From positions 1-63,313 of the forward strand of contig NZ_JAENHP010000037.1 in NCBI RefSeq assembly GCF_016834655.1: DNA of 63,313 nt, read 5' to 3'. Positions 7,862-16,206 of this stretch are shown piece by piece. The translations under genes and the position numbers were made by a program. The notes beneath the pieces were generated by a model. The model was not told the origin of the DNA and did no database searches. It saw nothing but the letters and a program-made list of their open reading frames with translations. Origin of the DNA: Paractinoplanes ovalisporus (lineage in GTDB: Bacteria; Actinomycetota; Actinomycetes; Mycobacteriales; Micromonosporaceae). Each line of letters opens with the position of its first letter. Positions within the stretch are counted from its first letter, which is position 1.

Positions 7862-8314
7862 TCAGGACTGTCGGCGGCTGACCATGCGGCGTAGCTGGAG
7901 TATTCGGGCTGCTGCTACTGCCATGGCGACTATGGCCCCGGCTACGCCTGCGATCAGCAGGGCCAAGGCCACGGGGAACTGGCCGTTCATCCACAGGAAG
8001 TTGATGCGGACTGAGGCTGTGTTCTGGGCTATGAAGATGATCAAGAGGATTACCACCAGGACGCCGGCCCAGATGCCGAACCACGCTGCGCCTATTCGGG
8101 TGTGCGGGAGCTTGGTTGTGGTGCGTGTGGGTGGGGGTGGGGGCGGCGGGGCGTCGTCCGGCTGTGCGCGTGGAGGAAGCGCGGGGGCATCGTCCAGCGG
8201 TGGGAGCTCGTTGGGCGCGGCCGCCGGGGGGCGTGGGGGCAGCTCAGGTGGGGTGCCGGCGGATGACGGGGCCATGTGGGGGTGTTGCCCTGTGTGATCG
8301 ATCGTTAATCCCAC
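7862..8314 (-). CDS. LapA-like (DUF1049) membrane protein with proline-rich N-terminus
   Basis: A 150-residue protein. Residues 1-70 are low-complexity and Pro/Ala-rich, probably disordered and cytoplasmic. Residues 75-140 have two transmembrane segments with the LapA-type signature IFIAQNTASVRINFLWMNGQ between them, and a basic C-terminus (RRMVSRRQS). The family is linked to envelope assembly in other bacteria, but its role here is unknown. The GTG at 8314 and the ATG at 8275 are both possible starts; neither has a good ribosome site. Confidence 0.7.
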   Translation of the reverse strand: MGLTIDHTGQHPHMAPSSAGTPPELPPRPPAAAPNELPPLDDAPALPPRAQPDDAPPPPPPPTRTTTKLPHTRIGAAWFGIWAGVLVVILLIIFIAQNTASVRINFLWMNGQFPVALALLIAGVAGAIVAMAVAAARILQLRRMVSRRQS

Positions 8315-8478
8315 GGTTCGATTTAAGGGTTTCCTAATAGACGGACGTCTAAGCGTCGGACTACGGTCTCCGGCGGGTATCTGGAATGCGTCAAGGCTCC
8401 AGAAGCTCCCGGCCGGGGCACCGCCGGCCGAGACGCGCGGCGCCGGGTGGCGGCCCGGCGCCGCGCCCCCTCAACGTC

Positions 8479-8653
8479 GGAACGACCGGACCAAACCCTG
8501 GAACGACCCCACCAAAGACCGGAACGGCCCCACCGAAGATCGGAACGACCGGACCTGAAGCTGGAACGACCCCGCCGAGGCGGGAACGAACCCGCCGCTA
8601 GGACGAGCTAACAGCCGTAACGGCCCCACCAAAGGCGGGAACGACCCCATTGG
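8479..8653. repeat. degenerate 21-bp tandem repeats
   Basis: Eight or so copies of a unit like GGAACGACCCCACCAAAGAC. The first five are spaced exactly 21 bp (8479, 8500, 8521, 8542, 8563) and the later ones are more broken. Because 21 is a multiple of 3, open frames run through it on both strands (for example GTTPPKT repeats), but none has a convincing start or a downstream domain. I treat it as non-coding repeat DNA between the LapA-like gene and the GntR gene. Confidence 0.75.
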
Positions 8654-8746
8654 CTTCGCTGCCGCGTAAGAGTTTGCGCTCATGGCGCACGAAAGCGATC
8701 TGTCTCGATGGGGGCGGATGAGGGTGGGCGGCGCTAGTCTCGCGCG

Positions 8747-8863
8747 ATGGCTGTGGTCTGGGCTGCGCTTACCGTTGTCGGGGTGGGCATGGTCGTGGTC
8801 GCGGTGTGGCCTCGAGGACGGCGCGGGCCGCGTGGTGAGGGCGACGAGCACGACGGGGGCTGA
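8747..8863 (+). CDS. 38-residue single-span membrane microprotein (candidate)
   Basis: The frame encodes one hydrophobic span (residues 2-21: AVVWAALTVVGVGMVVVAVW) followed by a charged tail rich in R, G, E and D. A -10 element TAGTCT lies at 8735-8740, 6 nt before the ATG, the same leaderless layout used by many genes here. There is no similarity I can name. It is possibly a small membrane regulator. The evidence is the promoter spacing plus the clean span; no homologue check is possible. Confidence 0.4.
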   Translation: MAVVWAALTVVGVGMVVVAVWPRGRRGPRGEGDEHDGG

Positions 8864-8898
8864 GACCGGGGCTGTCGCGGGGCTGGCACACTTCACGC

Positions 8899-9534
8899 GT
8901 GAGCAACGGGGAGCTGCGGTCGTACAGCCTCGTCGAGCTCGCCGTCGAGCGACTGAGCCGCGAGATCCTGAGCGGCCGGACCGAGCCGGGCGAGCGACTG
9001 GTCGAGGAGCAGCTCACGCGCCTGCTCGGAATCAGCCGGGCCCCACTGCGGGAAGCCATGCGGCTGCTGGCCCAGCAAGGGCTGGTCGAACACATTCCGA
9101 GGCGCGGCGCCCGGGTGGCGACGCTCTCGGCCGACGACGTGCGCGAGCTGTACGAGGTGCGCGACGTGCTGGAGCGGCATGCCGTGGCCGCGATGCCGCT
9201 CTCCCCCGACCTGACCGCGCTGCGGGCCGCGCTCGACGTGATGCGCAAGGCCACCGAGGCCGACGACCGGCTCGAACTGGCGAACGCGCACCGGCAGTTC
9301 CACACCGAGGTGGTCGCGCTCGGGGGCAACCGGCAGTTGGCCGAGCTCTACAGCTCGGTGCTGGTGCGCATCCAGCTCTACATGGCGGTCAACATGCGCC
9401 GTGAGGCCGAGGTGGCCCGGGCCGAAGACGGCGTGCTCCGGCACGAGCGCCTGTTCTCGGCCGTCGAGAACGGTGACGCGGCGGCGGTCGTGGAGGCCCT
9501 GAACGCCCACGGCGCCCGCACTTATCTGAGCTAG
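8899..9534 (+). CDS. GntR family regulator, FadR/FCD subfamily
   Basis: A 211-residue regulator. Residues 8-75 are the winged helix: ELAVERLSREILSGRTEPGERLVEEQLTRLLGISRAPLREA, shown here in part, with the hallmark ISRAPLREAMRLL. Residues 80-205 are the helical FCD effector domain with metal-binding-type His residues (RQFH, RHERLF, LNAH). The GTG at 8899 may be leaderless (weak CACACT 6 nt before). It precedes the biuret/allophanate cluster on the same strand and is its likely local regulator, probably sensing an acid such as an intermediate. Confidence 0.9.
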   Translation: MSNGELRSYSLVELAVERLSREILSGRTEPGERLVEEQLTRLLGISRAPLREAMRLLAQQGLVEHIPRRGARVATLSADDVRELYEVRDVLERHAVAAMPLSPDLTALRAALDVMRKATEADDRLELANAHRQFHTEVVALGGNRQLAELYSSVLVRIQLYMAVNMRREAEVARAEDGVLRHERLFSAVENGDAAAVVEALNAHGARTYLS

Positions 9535-9548
9535 GCGAAATCGGCCCG

Positions 9549-9589
9549 TTACAAAGGGTCGCGGTTCGCGTAACAGAATTGTCGACAAT
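9549..9589 (+). promoter_or_regulatory. promoter and GntR-type operator before the allophanate hydrolase gene
   Basis: TTACAA (9549-9554) and TAACAG (9571-9576), 16 bp apart, form a candidate promoter. ATTGTCGACAAT at 9578-9589 is a perfect 12-bp palindrome over the expected transcription start. FadR-subfamily GntR proteins bind palindromes of the TTGTnnACAA kind, so the upstream regulator is the likely ligand. Confidence 0.5.
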
Positions 9590-9596
9590 CGACGAT

Positions 9597-11189
9597 GTGG
9601 ATGTCGAAGCGGTTGTGGCGGCGGTGCGCGAGCGGCCGGACGTGTGGATCAGCGCGTTCGGGGCCGATGAGCTGCGGAAACGGGCACGGGAGGTCGATTC
9701 CGGGCTCCCGCTGGCGGGCACGGCGTTCGCGGTCAAGGACAACATCGACGTGGCGGGGCTGCCGACCACCGCCGGGTGCCTGGACTTCGCGTACCGGCCC
9801 GAGCGCAACGCGCCGGTGGTGCAGCGGCTGATCGACGCGGGCGCGATCGTGGCCGGCAAGACCAACCTCGACCAGTTCGCGACGGGGCTGACCGGGGCCC
9901 GGTCGCCGTACGGGGCTCCGGAAAGCGTCTTCGGCGGCGGTCTCATCTCGGGCGGCTCCAGTTCGGGGTCGGCCGTGGCCGTCGCGGACGGGACCGTGGC
10001 GTTCTCGCTCGGCACCGACACCGCGGGGTCGGGGCGGGTGCCGGCCGCGCTCAACGGGATCGTGGGGATCAAACCGACCCGCGGGTTGCTGAGCACCCTG
10101 GGTGTGGTGCCGGCCTGCCGGTCGCTCGACTGCGTGTCGGTGTTCGCCCGGGACCTGCCGATGGCCGACCGGGTGATGCGGGTCGCGCGGGGACGCGTAC
10201 GGGAGGATCCGTGGTCGCGGGAAGGCGCGCGGCCACTCCTCGTCGAGCCGCGTGTGGGCGTACCGGAAAGCCTGGATTTTTTCTCGGACGCGGGGCAGGA
10301 AAAGGCGTTCGCGCGGTTCCCGGGTGATGCCACCGTCGACATCGGACCGCTGCTCGAAGCCGGTGACCTGCTCTATCGCGGGCCGTGGGTGGCGGAACGG
10401 CTGGCCGATCTCGGGGAGTTCCTGGCCGCGCATCCGGAGTCGGTGCTTCCGGTGACCCGGGCCGTGCTCGAGACGGGCCACGGGTTCACGGCGGCGGACG
10501 CGTTCCGGGCCCAGCACCGTCTGCGCGAACTGCGGGCCGCGGCCGATCGGATGTGGGAGCGCATCGACGTGCTCGTGCTGCCGACGATCGGCACCACCTA
10601 CACACACGCCGAGATCGCCGCGGATCCGATCGGGCGCAACCTCGACCTGGGCCGGTACACGCAGTTCGCGAACCTGCTCGACATGGCGGCGGTGACCGTG
10701 CCGAACGGGTTCACGGCGGACGGGCGGCCGGCCTCGGTCACGCTGTTCGGGCCGGCGTTCAGCGACGACACGCTCGCCCTGCTGGCCCGTTCCCTGCCGG
10801 TCGACGACACGATGACGCTGGCCGTGGTCGGGCTGCACCTCAGCGGCGAGCCGCGCAACCACGAGCTGGTCGACCGCGGCGCCACCCTCGTCGGCGCCGC
10901 CCGCACCGCGCCCTGCTACCGGCTCTACCACCTGCCGTCAGGCGCGCCCGGACTCGTCCGCAGCGATGACGGTTCCGCAGTGGAGATCGAACTCTGGCAG
11001 CTCCCCGCCGCGCAGGTCGGCGGATTCCTGGCCGGCATCGCGGCGCCGCTGTCGCTCGGCCGGATCGCCCTGGACGACGGCACCGAGGTCACCGGCTTCC
11101 TCTGCGAGGCCTACGCGGCGGCCGGCGCCACCGACATCACCGCCAGCGGCGGCTGGCGCAACTACCGCACGGAAGGACCGCGTTCATGA
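9597..11189 (+). CDS. atzF: allophanate hydrolase (AtzF type)
   Basis: An amidase-signature enzyme that splits allophanate to ammonia and CO2. From this GTG start the protein is 530 residues. It has the catalytic Lys in FAVKDNID (about residue 47), the cis-Ser in SGGSSSGSA and the nucleophile Ser in GTDTAGSGR. After the amidase domain (to about residue 415) comes the extra C-terminal domain specific to AtzF/DUR1-type enzymes, with GAARTAPCYRLYHL. A TTG at 9579 is in frame but falls in the operator palindrome, so the GTG at 9597 is preferred. The stop overlaps the next start by 4 bp, so the genes are translationally coupled. Confidence 0.92.
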   Translation: MDVEAVVAAVRERPDVWISAFGADELRKRAREVDSGLPLAGTAFAVKDNIDVAGLPTTAGCLDFAYRPERNAPVVQRLIDAGAIVAGKTNLDQFATGLTGARSPYGAPESVFGGGLISGGSSSGSAVAVADGTVAFSLGTDTAGSGRVPAALNGIVGIKPTRGLLSTLGVVPACRSLDCVSVFARDLPMADRVMRVARGRVREDPWSREGARPLLVEPRVGVPESLDFFSDAGQEKAFARFPGDATVDIGPLLEAGDLLYRGPWVAERLADLGEFLAAHPESVLPVTRAVLETGHGFTAADAFRAQHRLRELRAAADRMWERIDVLVLPTIGTTYTHAEIAADPIGRNLDLGRYTQFANLLDMAAVTVPNGFTADGRPASVTLFGPAFSDDTLALLARSLPVDDTMTLAVVGLHLSGEPRNHELVDRGATLVGAARTAPCYRLYHLPSGAPGLVRSDDGSAVEIELWQLPAAQVGGFLAGIAAPLSLGRIALDDGTEVTGFLCEAYAAAGATDITASGGWRNYRTEGPRS

Positions 11190-11881
11190 CGGCACGCATC
11201 GGCCCGGTGACAGCGAACCCCTACCTCTGGCCGTACGACGGATCGGTGCCCGTGGCGAAGACGGCGCTGATCTGCATCGACTGGCAGACCGACTTCTGCG
11301 GCAAGGGCGGTTACGTCGACTCGATGGGTTACGACATCGAGCTGACCCGGGCCGGGCTGCCGGCCACGGCGCGACTTCTCGACCACGTACGGGCGCTCGG
11401 CATGCTCGTGATCCATACGCGTGAGGGGCACGACCCGGATCTGTCCGACCTGCCCGCCAACAAGCGGTGGCGGTCGGCCCGGATCGGCGCCGAGATCGGC
11501 AGCGACGGACCGTGCGGCCGGATCCTGATCAAGGGCGAGCCGGGCTGGGAGATCGTGCCCGAGGTCGCCCCGGCGCCCGGCGAGGTGATCGTCGACAAGC
11601 CGGGCAAGGGCGCCTTCTATGCCACCAACCTCGACCTCGTGCTGCGGACGCACGGCATCACGCACCTGATCCTGACCGGGATCACCACCGACGTCTGCGT
11701 GCACACGACGATGCGCGAGGCCAACGACCGCGGTTACGAGTGCCTGATCCTCAGCGACTGCACGGGCGCCACCGACCCGGACAACCACACCGCCGCGCTG
11801 CACATGGTCACCATGCAGGGCGGTGTCTTCGGCTGCGTCGCCACTTCGGACGACGTGATAGCGGCAACCACAGGGAAGTGA
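11186..11881 (+). CDS. biuH: biuret amidohydrolase, isochorismatase-like cysteine hydrolase
   Basis: A 231-residue cysteine hydrolase of the isochorismatase fold. The triad is D32 (ICIDWQTDF), K138 (VDKPGKG) and C171 (TTDVCVHTT). The stretches TDFCGKGGYVDSMGYD, HTREGHDPDLSDLPANKRW and GPCGRIL match what I recall of the characterised biuret hydrolase of Rhizobium leguminosarum, which converts biuret to allophanate. The product would feed the adjacent allophanate hydrolase. It overlaps the upstream gene by 4 bp (ATGA) and is followed 4 bp later by a related gene. Confidence 0.88.
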   Translation: MTARIGPVTANPYLWPYDGSVPVAKTALICIDWQTDFCGKGGYVDSMGYDIELTRAGLPATARLLDHVRALGMLVIHTREGHDPDLSDLPANKRWRSARIGAEIGSDGPCGRILIKGEPGWEIVPEVAPAPGEVIVDKPGKGAFYATNLDLVLRTHGITHLILTGITTDVCVHTTMREANDRGYECLILSDCTGATDPDNHTAALHMVTMQGGVFGCVATSDDVIAATTGK

Positions 11882-11885
11882 TCCC

Positions 11886-12545
11886 ATGCCCTCGGTAGAC
11901 GCCAGACCATCCACCTTCACCTTCGAGCTCGACAACGTCGCCCTGCTCGTCATCGACATGCAGCGCGACTTCCTTCTTCCCGGCGGCTTCGGCGAGAGCC
12001 TGGGCAACGACGTGTCCCAGCTCAGTCGCGTCATCGAGCCGCTCTCCGCCCTGATGGCGGCCTGGCGCGCACAAGGGCTGCCGATCATCCATACCCGCGA
12101 GGGCCACCAGCCCGACCTGTCCGACTGCCCACCGTCGAAGCTGGCGCGCGGCGGCATCGGCGAGCAGGGCGCGTTCGGCCGCATCCTCATCCGGGGCGAG
12201 TACGGCCACGACATCGTCGACGAGCTGGCGCCGCTCGCGGGCGAACCGGTCGTCGACAAACCCGGCAAGGGCGCGTTCTACGCCACCGAGCTGCAGGAAC
12301 TGCTCGAGAAGGACAACATCCAGAAGCTGGTCGTCACGGGGGTCACGACCGAGGTGTGCGTGCACACGACGGTCCGTGAGGCGAACGACCGCGGCTACGA
12401 CTGTCTCGTCCCGGCCGACTGTGTCGGCTCCTACTTCCCGGAATTCCAGCGGGTCGGCCTGGAGATGATCGCCGCGCAGGGCGGCATCTTCGGCTGGGTC
12501 GCCGACTCCCCCACCGTGATCGCTGCCCTCCAGGAGCAGAAATGA
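11886..12545 (+). CDS. second isochorismatase-like cysteine hydrolase
   Basis: A 219-residue paralogue of the preceding enzyme, with D24 (LVIDMQRDF), K125 (VDKPGKG) and C158 (TTEVCVHTT). It keeps HTREGHQPDLSDCP and GAFGRIL but lacks the CGKGGYVD segment, and in place of ANKRWRS it has PSKLARGG. The active-site frame is intact, while the substrate-facing loops differ. It is therefore probably an amidase for a related ureido or carbamoyl compound rather than a redundant biuret hydrolase. It overlaps the permease gene by 4 bp (ATGA), so it is part of the same operon. Confidence 0.85.
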   Translation: MPSVDARPSTFTFELDNVALLVIDMQRDFLLPGGFGESLGNDVSQLSRVIEPLSALMAAWRAQGLPIIHTREGHQPDLSDCPPSKLARGGIGEQGAFGRILIRGEYGHDIVDELAPLAGEPVVDKPGKGAFYATELQELLEKDNIQKLVVTGVTTEVCVHTTVREANDRGYDCLVPADCVGSYFPEFQRVGLEMIAAQGGIFGWVADSPTVIAALQEQK

Positions 12546-14155
12546 CGACCAATTCCGTAACCAAGCTTCCCTACTGGGTGCGCGGGGACACGAACGCCTT
12601 CTTCGGCTTCGGCGTCAACGTGCTGGTCAACGTTCTCACCCTGACCGGACTCTGCATCGGCGTCATCAAGATGCCGGCCTCCGACGTCTTCGGCGTCATA
12701 CTGCCCGCGCTGGGTGTCGCCCTGGTCGCCGGCAACATCTACTACACGTTCCTGGCCCGCCGCCTGGCCGCCAAGGAAGGTCGCAGCGACGTCACGGCCA
12801 TGCCGTACGGCCCGAGCGTGCCCCACATGTTCATCGTGATCTTCGTGATCATGTTGCCGATCTATCTGACCACCGGGAACCCGGTGCAGGCGTGGACGGC
12901 CGGTATCGCGTGGGCGTTCATCATCGGCATCATCGTGCTGATCGGCGCGTTCGTCGGGCCGTACATCCGCAAGTACACGCCGCGAGCGGCGCTGCTCGGC
13001 ACCCTGGCCGGCATCTCGATCACGTTCATCTCGATGAACCCGGCCGGCAACATGTGGAACTACGCCTGGATCGCGCTGCCGGTCTTCGGGCTGCTGCTGA
13101 TCGGCCTGCTCACCGATGTGAAGCTGCCGTTCAACTTCCCCATCGGCCTGGCCGCGCTGCTGGTCGGCACGGCGATCGGCTGGATCGGCGGCGCCATGTC
13201 GGTGCCCGACGTGACCGCGGCCGCCCGGGACATCGCGTTCGCCTTCCCGCACCTCAAGTTCGACCTGCTCCTCGACGGCCTGTCGGACATGGCGCCGCTG
13301 CTGGCCACCGCCATCCCGCTCGGCGTCTACAACTTCACCGAGGCGATGACCAACGTGGAGAGCGCGGCCACCGCCGGTGACCGGTACAACCTGCGGAGCG
13401 TGCTGCTGGCCGACGGCGCCGGCGCGGTGATCGGTTCCTGCCTCGGCTCGCCGTTCCCGCCCGCCGTCTATGTCGGGCACCCCGGGTGGAAGGCGGCCGG
13501 CGGCCGTACGGGCTATTCGATGGCGACCGGCGTGGTGATCGCGCTGCTGTGCTTCTTCGGGTTGTTCGGCCTGCTCGGGTCGATCTTCCCGACGGCCGCG
13601 ATCGTGCCGATCCTGCTCTACATCGGGCTGCTGATCGGCGCCCAGGCGTTCCAGGCCACCCCGCGGGCGCACGCGGCGGCGGTGGTCGCGGCGCTGATAC
13701 CCAACATCGCGTCGTGGGCCACGGGCCAGATGGACAACGTGCTCTCGGCCGCCGGCACCACCGCGAGCGACGTCGGCATCGGCGCGCTGGCCGGGGCGGG
13801 CGTGGTCTACGACGGCCTGAAGACGCTCGGCGAGGGCGCGATCCTGGCCGGTCTGGTGCTCGGGGCGATCGTCGCCTTCATCATCGACAAGCGGTTCTGG
13901 CACGCGGCGATCTTCGCGGGCTCGGGGGCGGTGCTCAGCTTCATCGGCCTGATCCACGCCGAGAAGGTGCAGTGGAACGCGGACGGGCAGGTGTCGCTGG
14001 GCTACCTGTTCCTCACCGTGGTGTGCGTGCTGTTCGCGCTGACCCGGCCGACGCCGCGAATTCCGGACGCGGCCGAGATCGAGCTGATGCGCGAGGAGGG
14101 AGCCGAGGCGGGAGTGCCGGCTCCGCGTGAGAAAGAACCGGCCGTCTCGCAGTAG
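12542..14155 (+). CDS. NCS2-like xanthine/uracil-type permease
   Basis: A 537-residue integral membrane protein with about 12 or more hydrophobic segments. Its organisation resembles nucleobase-cation symporters of the NCS2/AzgA type: GIKxPA-like VIKMPASDVFG, AMPYGPSVPHMF near residue 90, and TEAMTNVESAATAGDRYNLRS, shown in part, around 280. The C-terminus (500-537) is charged and cytoplasmic. Within this operon the likely cargo is biuret, cyanuric acid or another small ureido compound; that is inference from context. Confidence 0.8.
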   Translation: MTTNSVTKLPYWVRGDTNAFFGFGVNVLVNVLTLTGLCIGVIKMPASDVFGVILPALGVALVAGNIYYTFLARRLAAKEGRSDVTAMPYGPSVPHMFIVIFVIMLPIYLTTGNPVQAWTAGIAWAFIIGIIVLIGAFVGPYIRKYTPRAALLGTLAGISITFISMNPAGNMWNYAWIALPVFGLLLIGLLTDVKLPFNFPIGLAALLVGTAIGWIGGAMSVPDVTAAARDIAFAFPHLKFDLLLDGLSDMAPLLATAIPLGVYNFTEAMTNVESAATAGDRYNLRSVLLADGAGAVIGSCLGSPFPPAVYVGHPGWKAAGGRTGYSMATGVVIALLCFFGLFGLLGSIFPTAAIVPILLYIGLLIGAQAFQATPRAHAAAVVAALIPNIASWATGQMDNVLSAAGTTASDVGIGALAGAGVVYDGLKTLGEGAILAGLVLGAIVAFIIDKRFWHAAIFAGSGAVLSFIGLIHAEKVQWNADGQVSLGYLFLTVVCVLFALTRPTPRIPDAAEIELMREEGAEAGVPAPREKEPAVSQ

Positions 14156-14176
14156 TGAACCGAGCAGTGGTGAATC

Positions 14177-14203
14177 GAGGGGGCGGTGACGAGCCGCCCC
14201 CTC
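14177..14203 (+). promoter_or_regulatory. intra-operon hairpin before the AtzH-like gene
   Basis: GAGGGGGCGG (14177-14186) and CCGCCCCCTC (14194-14203) form a perfect 10-bp stem with a 7-nt loop. It lies between the permease stop and the ribosome site GGAAGGAGAGG of the next gene, with no T-run. It may stabilise or partly attenuate the transcript. Confidence 0.5.
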
Positions 14204-14219
14204 ATGGGAAGGAGAGGCC

Positions 14220-14576
14220 ATGGATGCCCTCGCCGAGGTGAGCGCGGCCTTCCAGGCGTACGAGAAAGCCCTGGTCGACAACGATGTGGAGGTGATGCTC
14301 GGGTTCTTCGCCGAGGACGCCGTCCGCTACGGCATCGCCGATCAGCAGGTCGGGCGGGACGAGCAACGACGTTGGCGGCTCGCCCAACCGCCCCTGCCCG
14401 AGGGCCGTTTTCTCAAGAACACGATCCTCCAGCCGTACGGGAACCAGGTTGTCATCGTGAACACCCAGTTCGGATATCCCGGCCGTGACGTGCTGGGCCG
14501 GCAGTCGCAGACGTGGGTGCGGCTGCCCGAGGGGTGGCGCATCGTGGCCGCACACGTCTCGGAACCGAGCGAATAA
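14220..14576 (+). CDS. AtzH-like (DUF3225) NTF2-fold protein
   Basis: A 118-residue protein matching the AtzH-like family by pattern: AFQAYEKALVDNDVEVMLGFF, shown in part, AVRYGIADQQVGRDE, then RFLKNTILQPYGNQVVIVNTQF in part, GRQSQTWVRLPEGWRIVAAHVS. In s-triazine degraders the family accompanies carboxybiuret and allophanate breakdown, and its context here agrees. The ATG at 14220 follows GGAAGGAGAGG. It closes the nitrogen-scavenging cluster. Confidence 0.85.
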   Translation: MDALAEVSAAFQAYEKALVDNDVEVMLGFFAEDAVRYGIADQQVGRDEQRRWRLAQPPLPEGRFLKNTILQPYGNQVVIVNTQFGYPGRDVLGRQSQTWVRLPEGWRIVAAHVSEPSE

Positions 14577-14604
14577 CTCCGCCCGGGCCGGGCATGCGAC
14601 AGGC

Positions 14605-15477
14605 ATGGACCCGAAGAACGCATATCCGGAAGCTCCCCTCGACGGCGGCGAGCAGAACCCGCCCGGCTCGACCGACGCCATGCCCGACCGGCCCGACCAC
14701 GGCGAGGAGAGCTACCGCGGGTCGGGCCGGCTCAGCGGGCGCAAGGCGGTCATCACCGGCGGCGACTCGGGGATCGGGCGGGCGGTGGCCATCGCGTACG
14801 CACGGGAGGGCGCCGACGTGCTGATCTCTTATCTGCCCGAGGAACAGGAGGACGCCGCGGACACCGCCCAGCTGATCGAGAAGGCGGGGCAGAAGGCGGT
14901 GCTGGCGCCGGGCGACATCCGCGACGAGGCGCAGTGCAAGGCGATCGTCGACCGGGCCGTGCACGAACTGGGCGGCCTGGACATCCTGGTCAACAACGCC
15001 GCGTACCAGATGTCACAGCCGGGCGGGATCACCGAGATCAGCACCGAGCAGTTCGACCGGGTGATGAAGACGAACCTGTACGCGATGTTCTGGCTCTGCC
15101 GGGCCGCGGTGCCGCACATGAGCCAGGGCTCGGTCATCATCAACACGGCGTCGATCCAGGCCTACCAGTCGTCGGCCCATCTGCTCGACTACGCCACCAC
15201 CAAGGGCGGGATCGTCGCGTTCACCAAGGCGCTGGCCGAGGACCTGGCCGAACAGGGCATCCGGGTCAACGCGGTGGCGCCCGGCCCGATCTGGACGCCG
15301 CTGATCCCGACCACGATGACGCCGGAGAAGGTGAAGAGCTTCGGCTCCGACACGCCGCTCGGGCGGCCCGGCCAGCCGGCCGAGCTCGCCGGAGCGTACG
15401 TCTACTTCGCGAGCGCCGAGTCGAGCTACACGACGGGCGAGGTTCTGGGTGTGACTGGCGGCAAGCCGGTCAGCTAG
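14605..15477 (+). CDS. SDR family oxidoreductase, stress-type long form
   Basis: A 290-residue short-chain dehydrogenase. A charged, proline-rich N-terminal extension (1-45) precedes the Rossmann domain with TGGDSGIG (about 51-58), NNAA, the active-site Ser in NTASIQAY and Y-x3-K in YATTKGG, and the VAPGPIWTPL turn. The long N-terminus and GDSGIG variant are typical of the YhdF/YghA group of stress-induced dehydrogenases. The substrate is unknown. The start is the ATG at 14605; longer forms run into the preceding gene. Confidence 0.9.
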   Translation: MDPKNAYPEAPLDGGEQNPPGSTDAMPDRPDHGEESYRGSGRLSGRKAVITGGDSGIGRAVAIAYAREGADVLISYLPEEQEDAADTAQLIEKAGQKAVLAPGDIRDEAQCKAIVDRAVHELGGLDILVNNAAYQMSQPGGITEISTEQFDRVMKTNLYAMFWLCRAAVPHMSQGSVIINTASIQAYQSSAHLLDYATTKGGIVAFTKALAEDLAEQGIRVNAVAPGPIWTPLIPTTMTPEKVKSFGSDTPLGRPGQPAELAGAYVYFASAESSYTTGEVLGVTGGKPVS

Positions 15478-16103
15478 CCGCCGAACAGGCCGGTGACCCA
15501 GTTGACGGCGGTCATGACCCACTCCGTCTGCTGGAGCCAGGCGACGCCGACACCGGCCAGGAACAGGGCCGTGACCAGGTGGGAACCGCGTGCGGTGCGC
15601 CGGACGCGGCCCATCTGGCGCTCCAGCACCAGGTAGCCCACCAGGCGGGCCAGGCAGAACACGCCGACCGCGACCGCCAGCGTGACCACCAGCACGACCG
15701 TCGGCGTGCCGAACGGGCCCTCGCCGGAAAGCGCCCAGATGCCCCAGCAGACGAACGCGAACAGCACCGCGGCGCTGGTCCACTCGCTGCCCAGGCGCAG
15801 CTCGCTCCACTTCCAGCTCATGCCCCGGTGCGCCGCGGGTGACGGAGCGCCGGGCCAGCCGGTGCCGGTCGGCTCGTGCTCCGCATAAGGCTGGTGCGGG
15901 CGTGCGTTCACCTGGGCCCGGCCCTGGCTGAACGGGGCCCGCTCCTCGGCCTGCGGGGCCGCCGGCGACGCCGGGAAAGGCGTCGTCGGATGTGGCGTCG
16001 TCGGGTGTGACGCGCCCTGGTTCGGCGTGGTGGGCGCGTCGGCCCACGGGTCTTGCGGTGGCATGTCGAGCGTCCGCTCCGACCACTGCGGTTGCTCAGG
16101 CAT
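15474..16103 (-). CDS. membrane protein with proline-rich cytoplasmic N-terminus
   Basis: A 209-residue protein. Residues 1-90 are Pro/Thr/Gln-rich and probably disordered. Residues 105-205 carry three hydrophobic segments (around WTSAAVLFAFVCWGIWAL, TVVLVVTLAVAVGVFCLA and LVTALFLAGVGVAWL). No catalytic motif is visible and I do not recognise the family; similar proteins are common unannotated genes in Micromonosporaceae. The ATG at 16103 has GGAGGGGGAG upstream. It is divergent from the Eis-like gene and overlaps the SDR gene end by 4 bp. Confidence 0.75.
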   Translation of the reverse strand: MPEQPQWSERTLDMPPQDPWADAPTTPNQGASHPTTPHPTTPFPASPAAPQAEERAPFSQGRAQVNARPHQPYAEHEPTGTGWPGAPSPAAHRGMSWKWSELRLGSEWTSAAVLFAFVCWGIWALSGEGPFGTPTVVLVVTLAVAVGVFCLARLVGYLVLERQMGRVRRTARGSHLVTALFLAGVGVAWLQQTEWVMTAVNWVTGLFGG

Positions 16104-16206
16104 CGACTCCCCCTCCGGTCGGCGGTGCGTCCCACCCGCCCACATCGAGAGTAGCGAGCCGACAAATCGTTCGCCCCCACGGCCGCGTTCCGTTACACAA
16201 GTGCCC

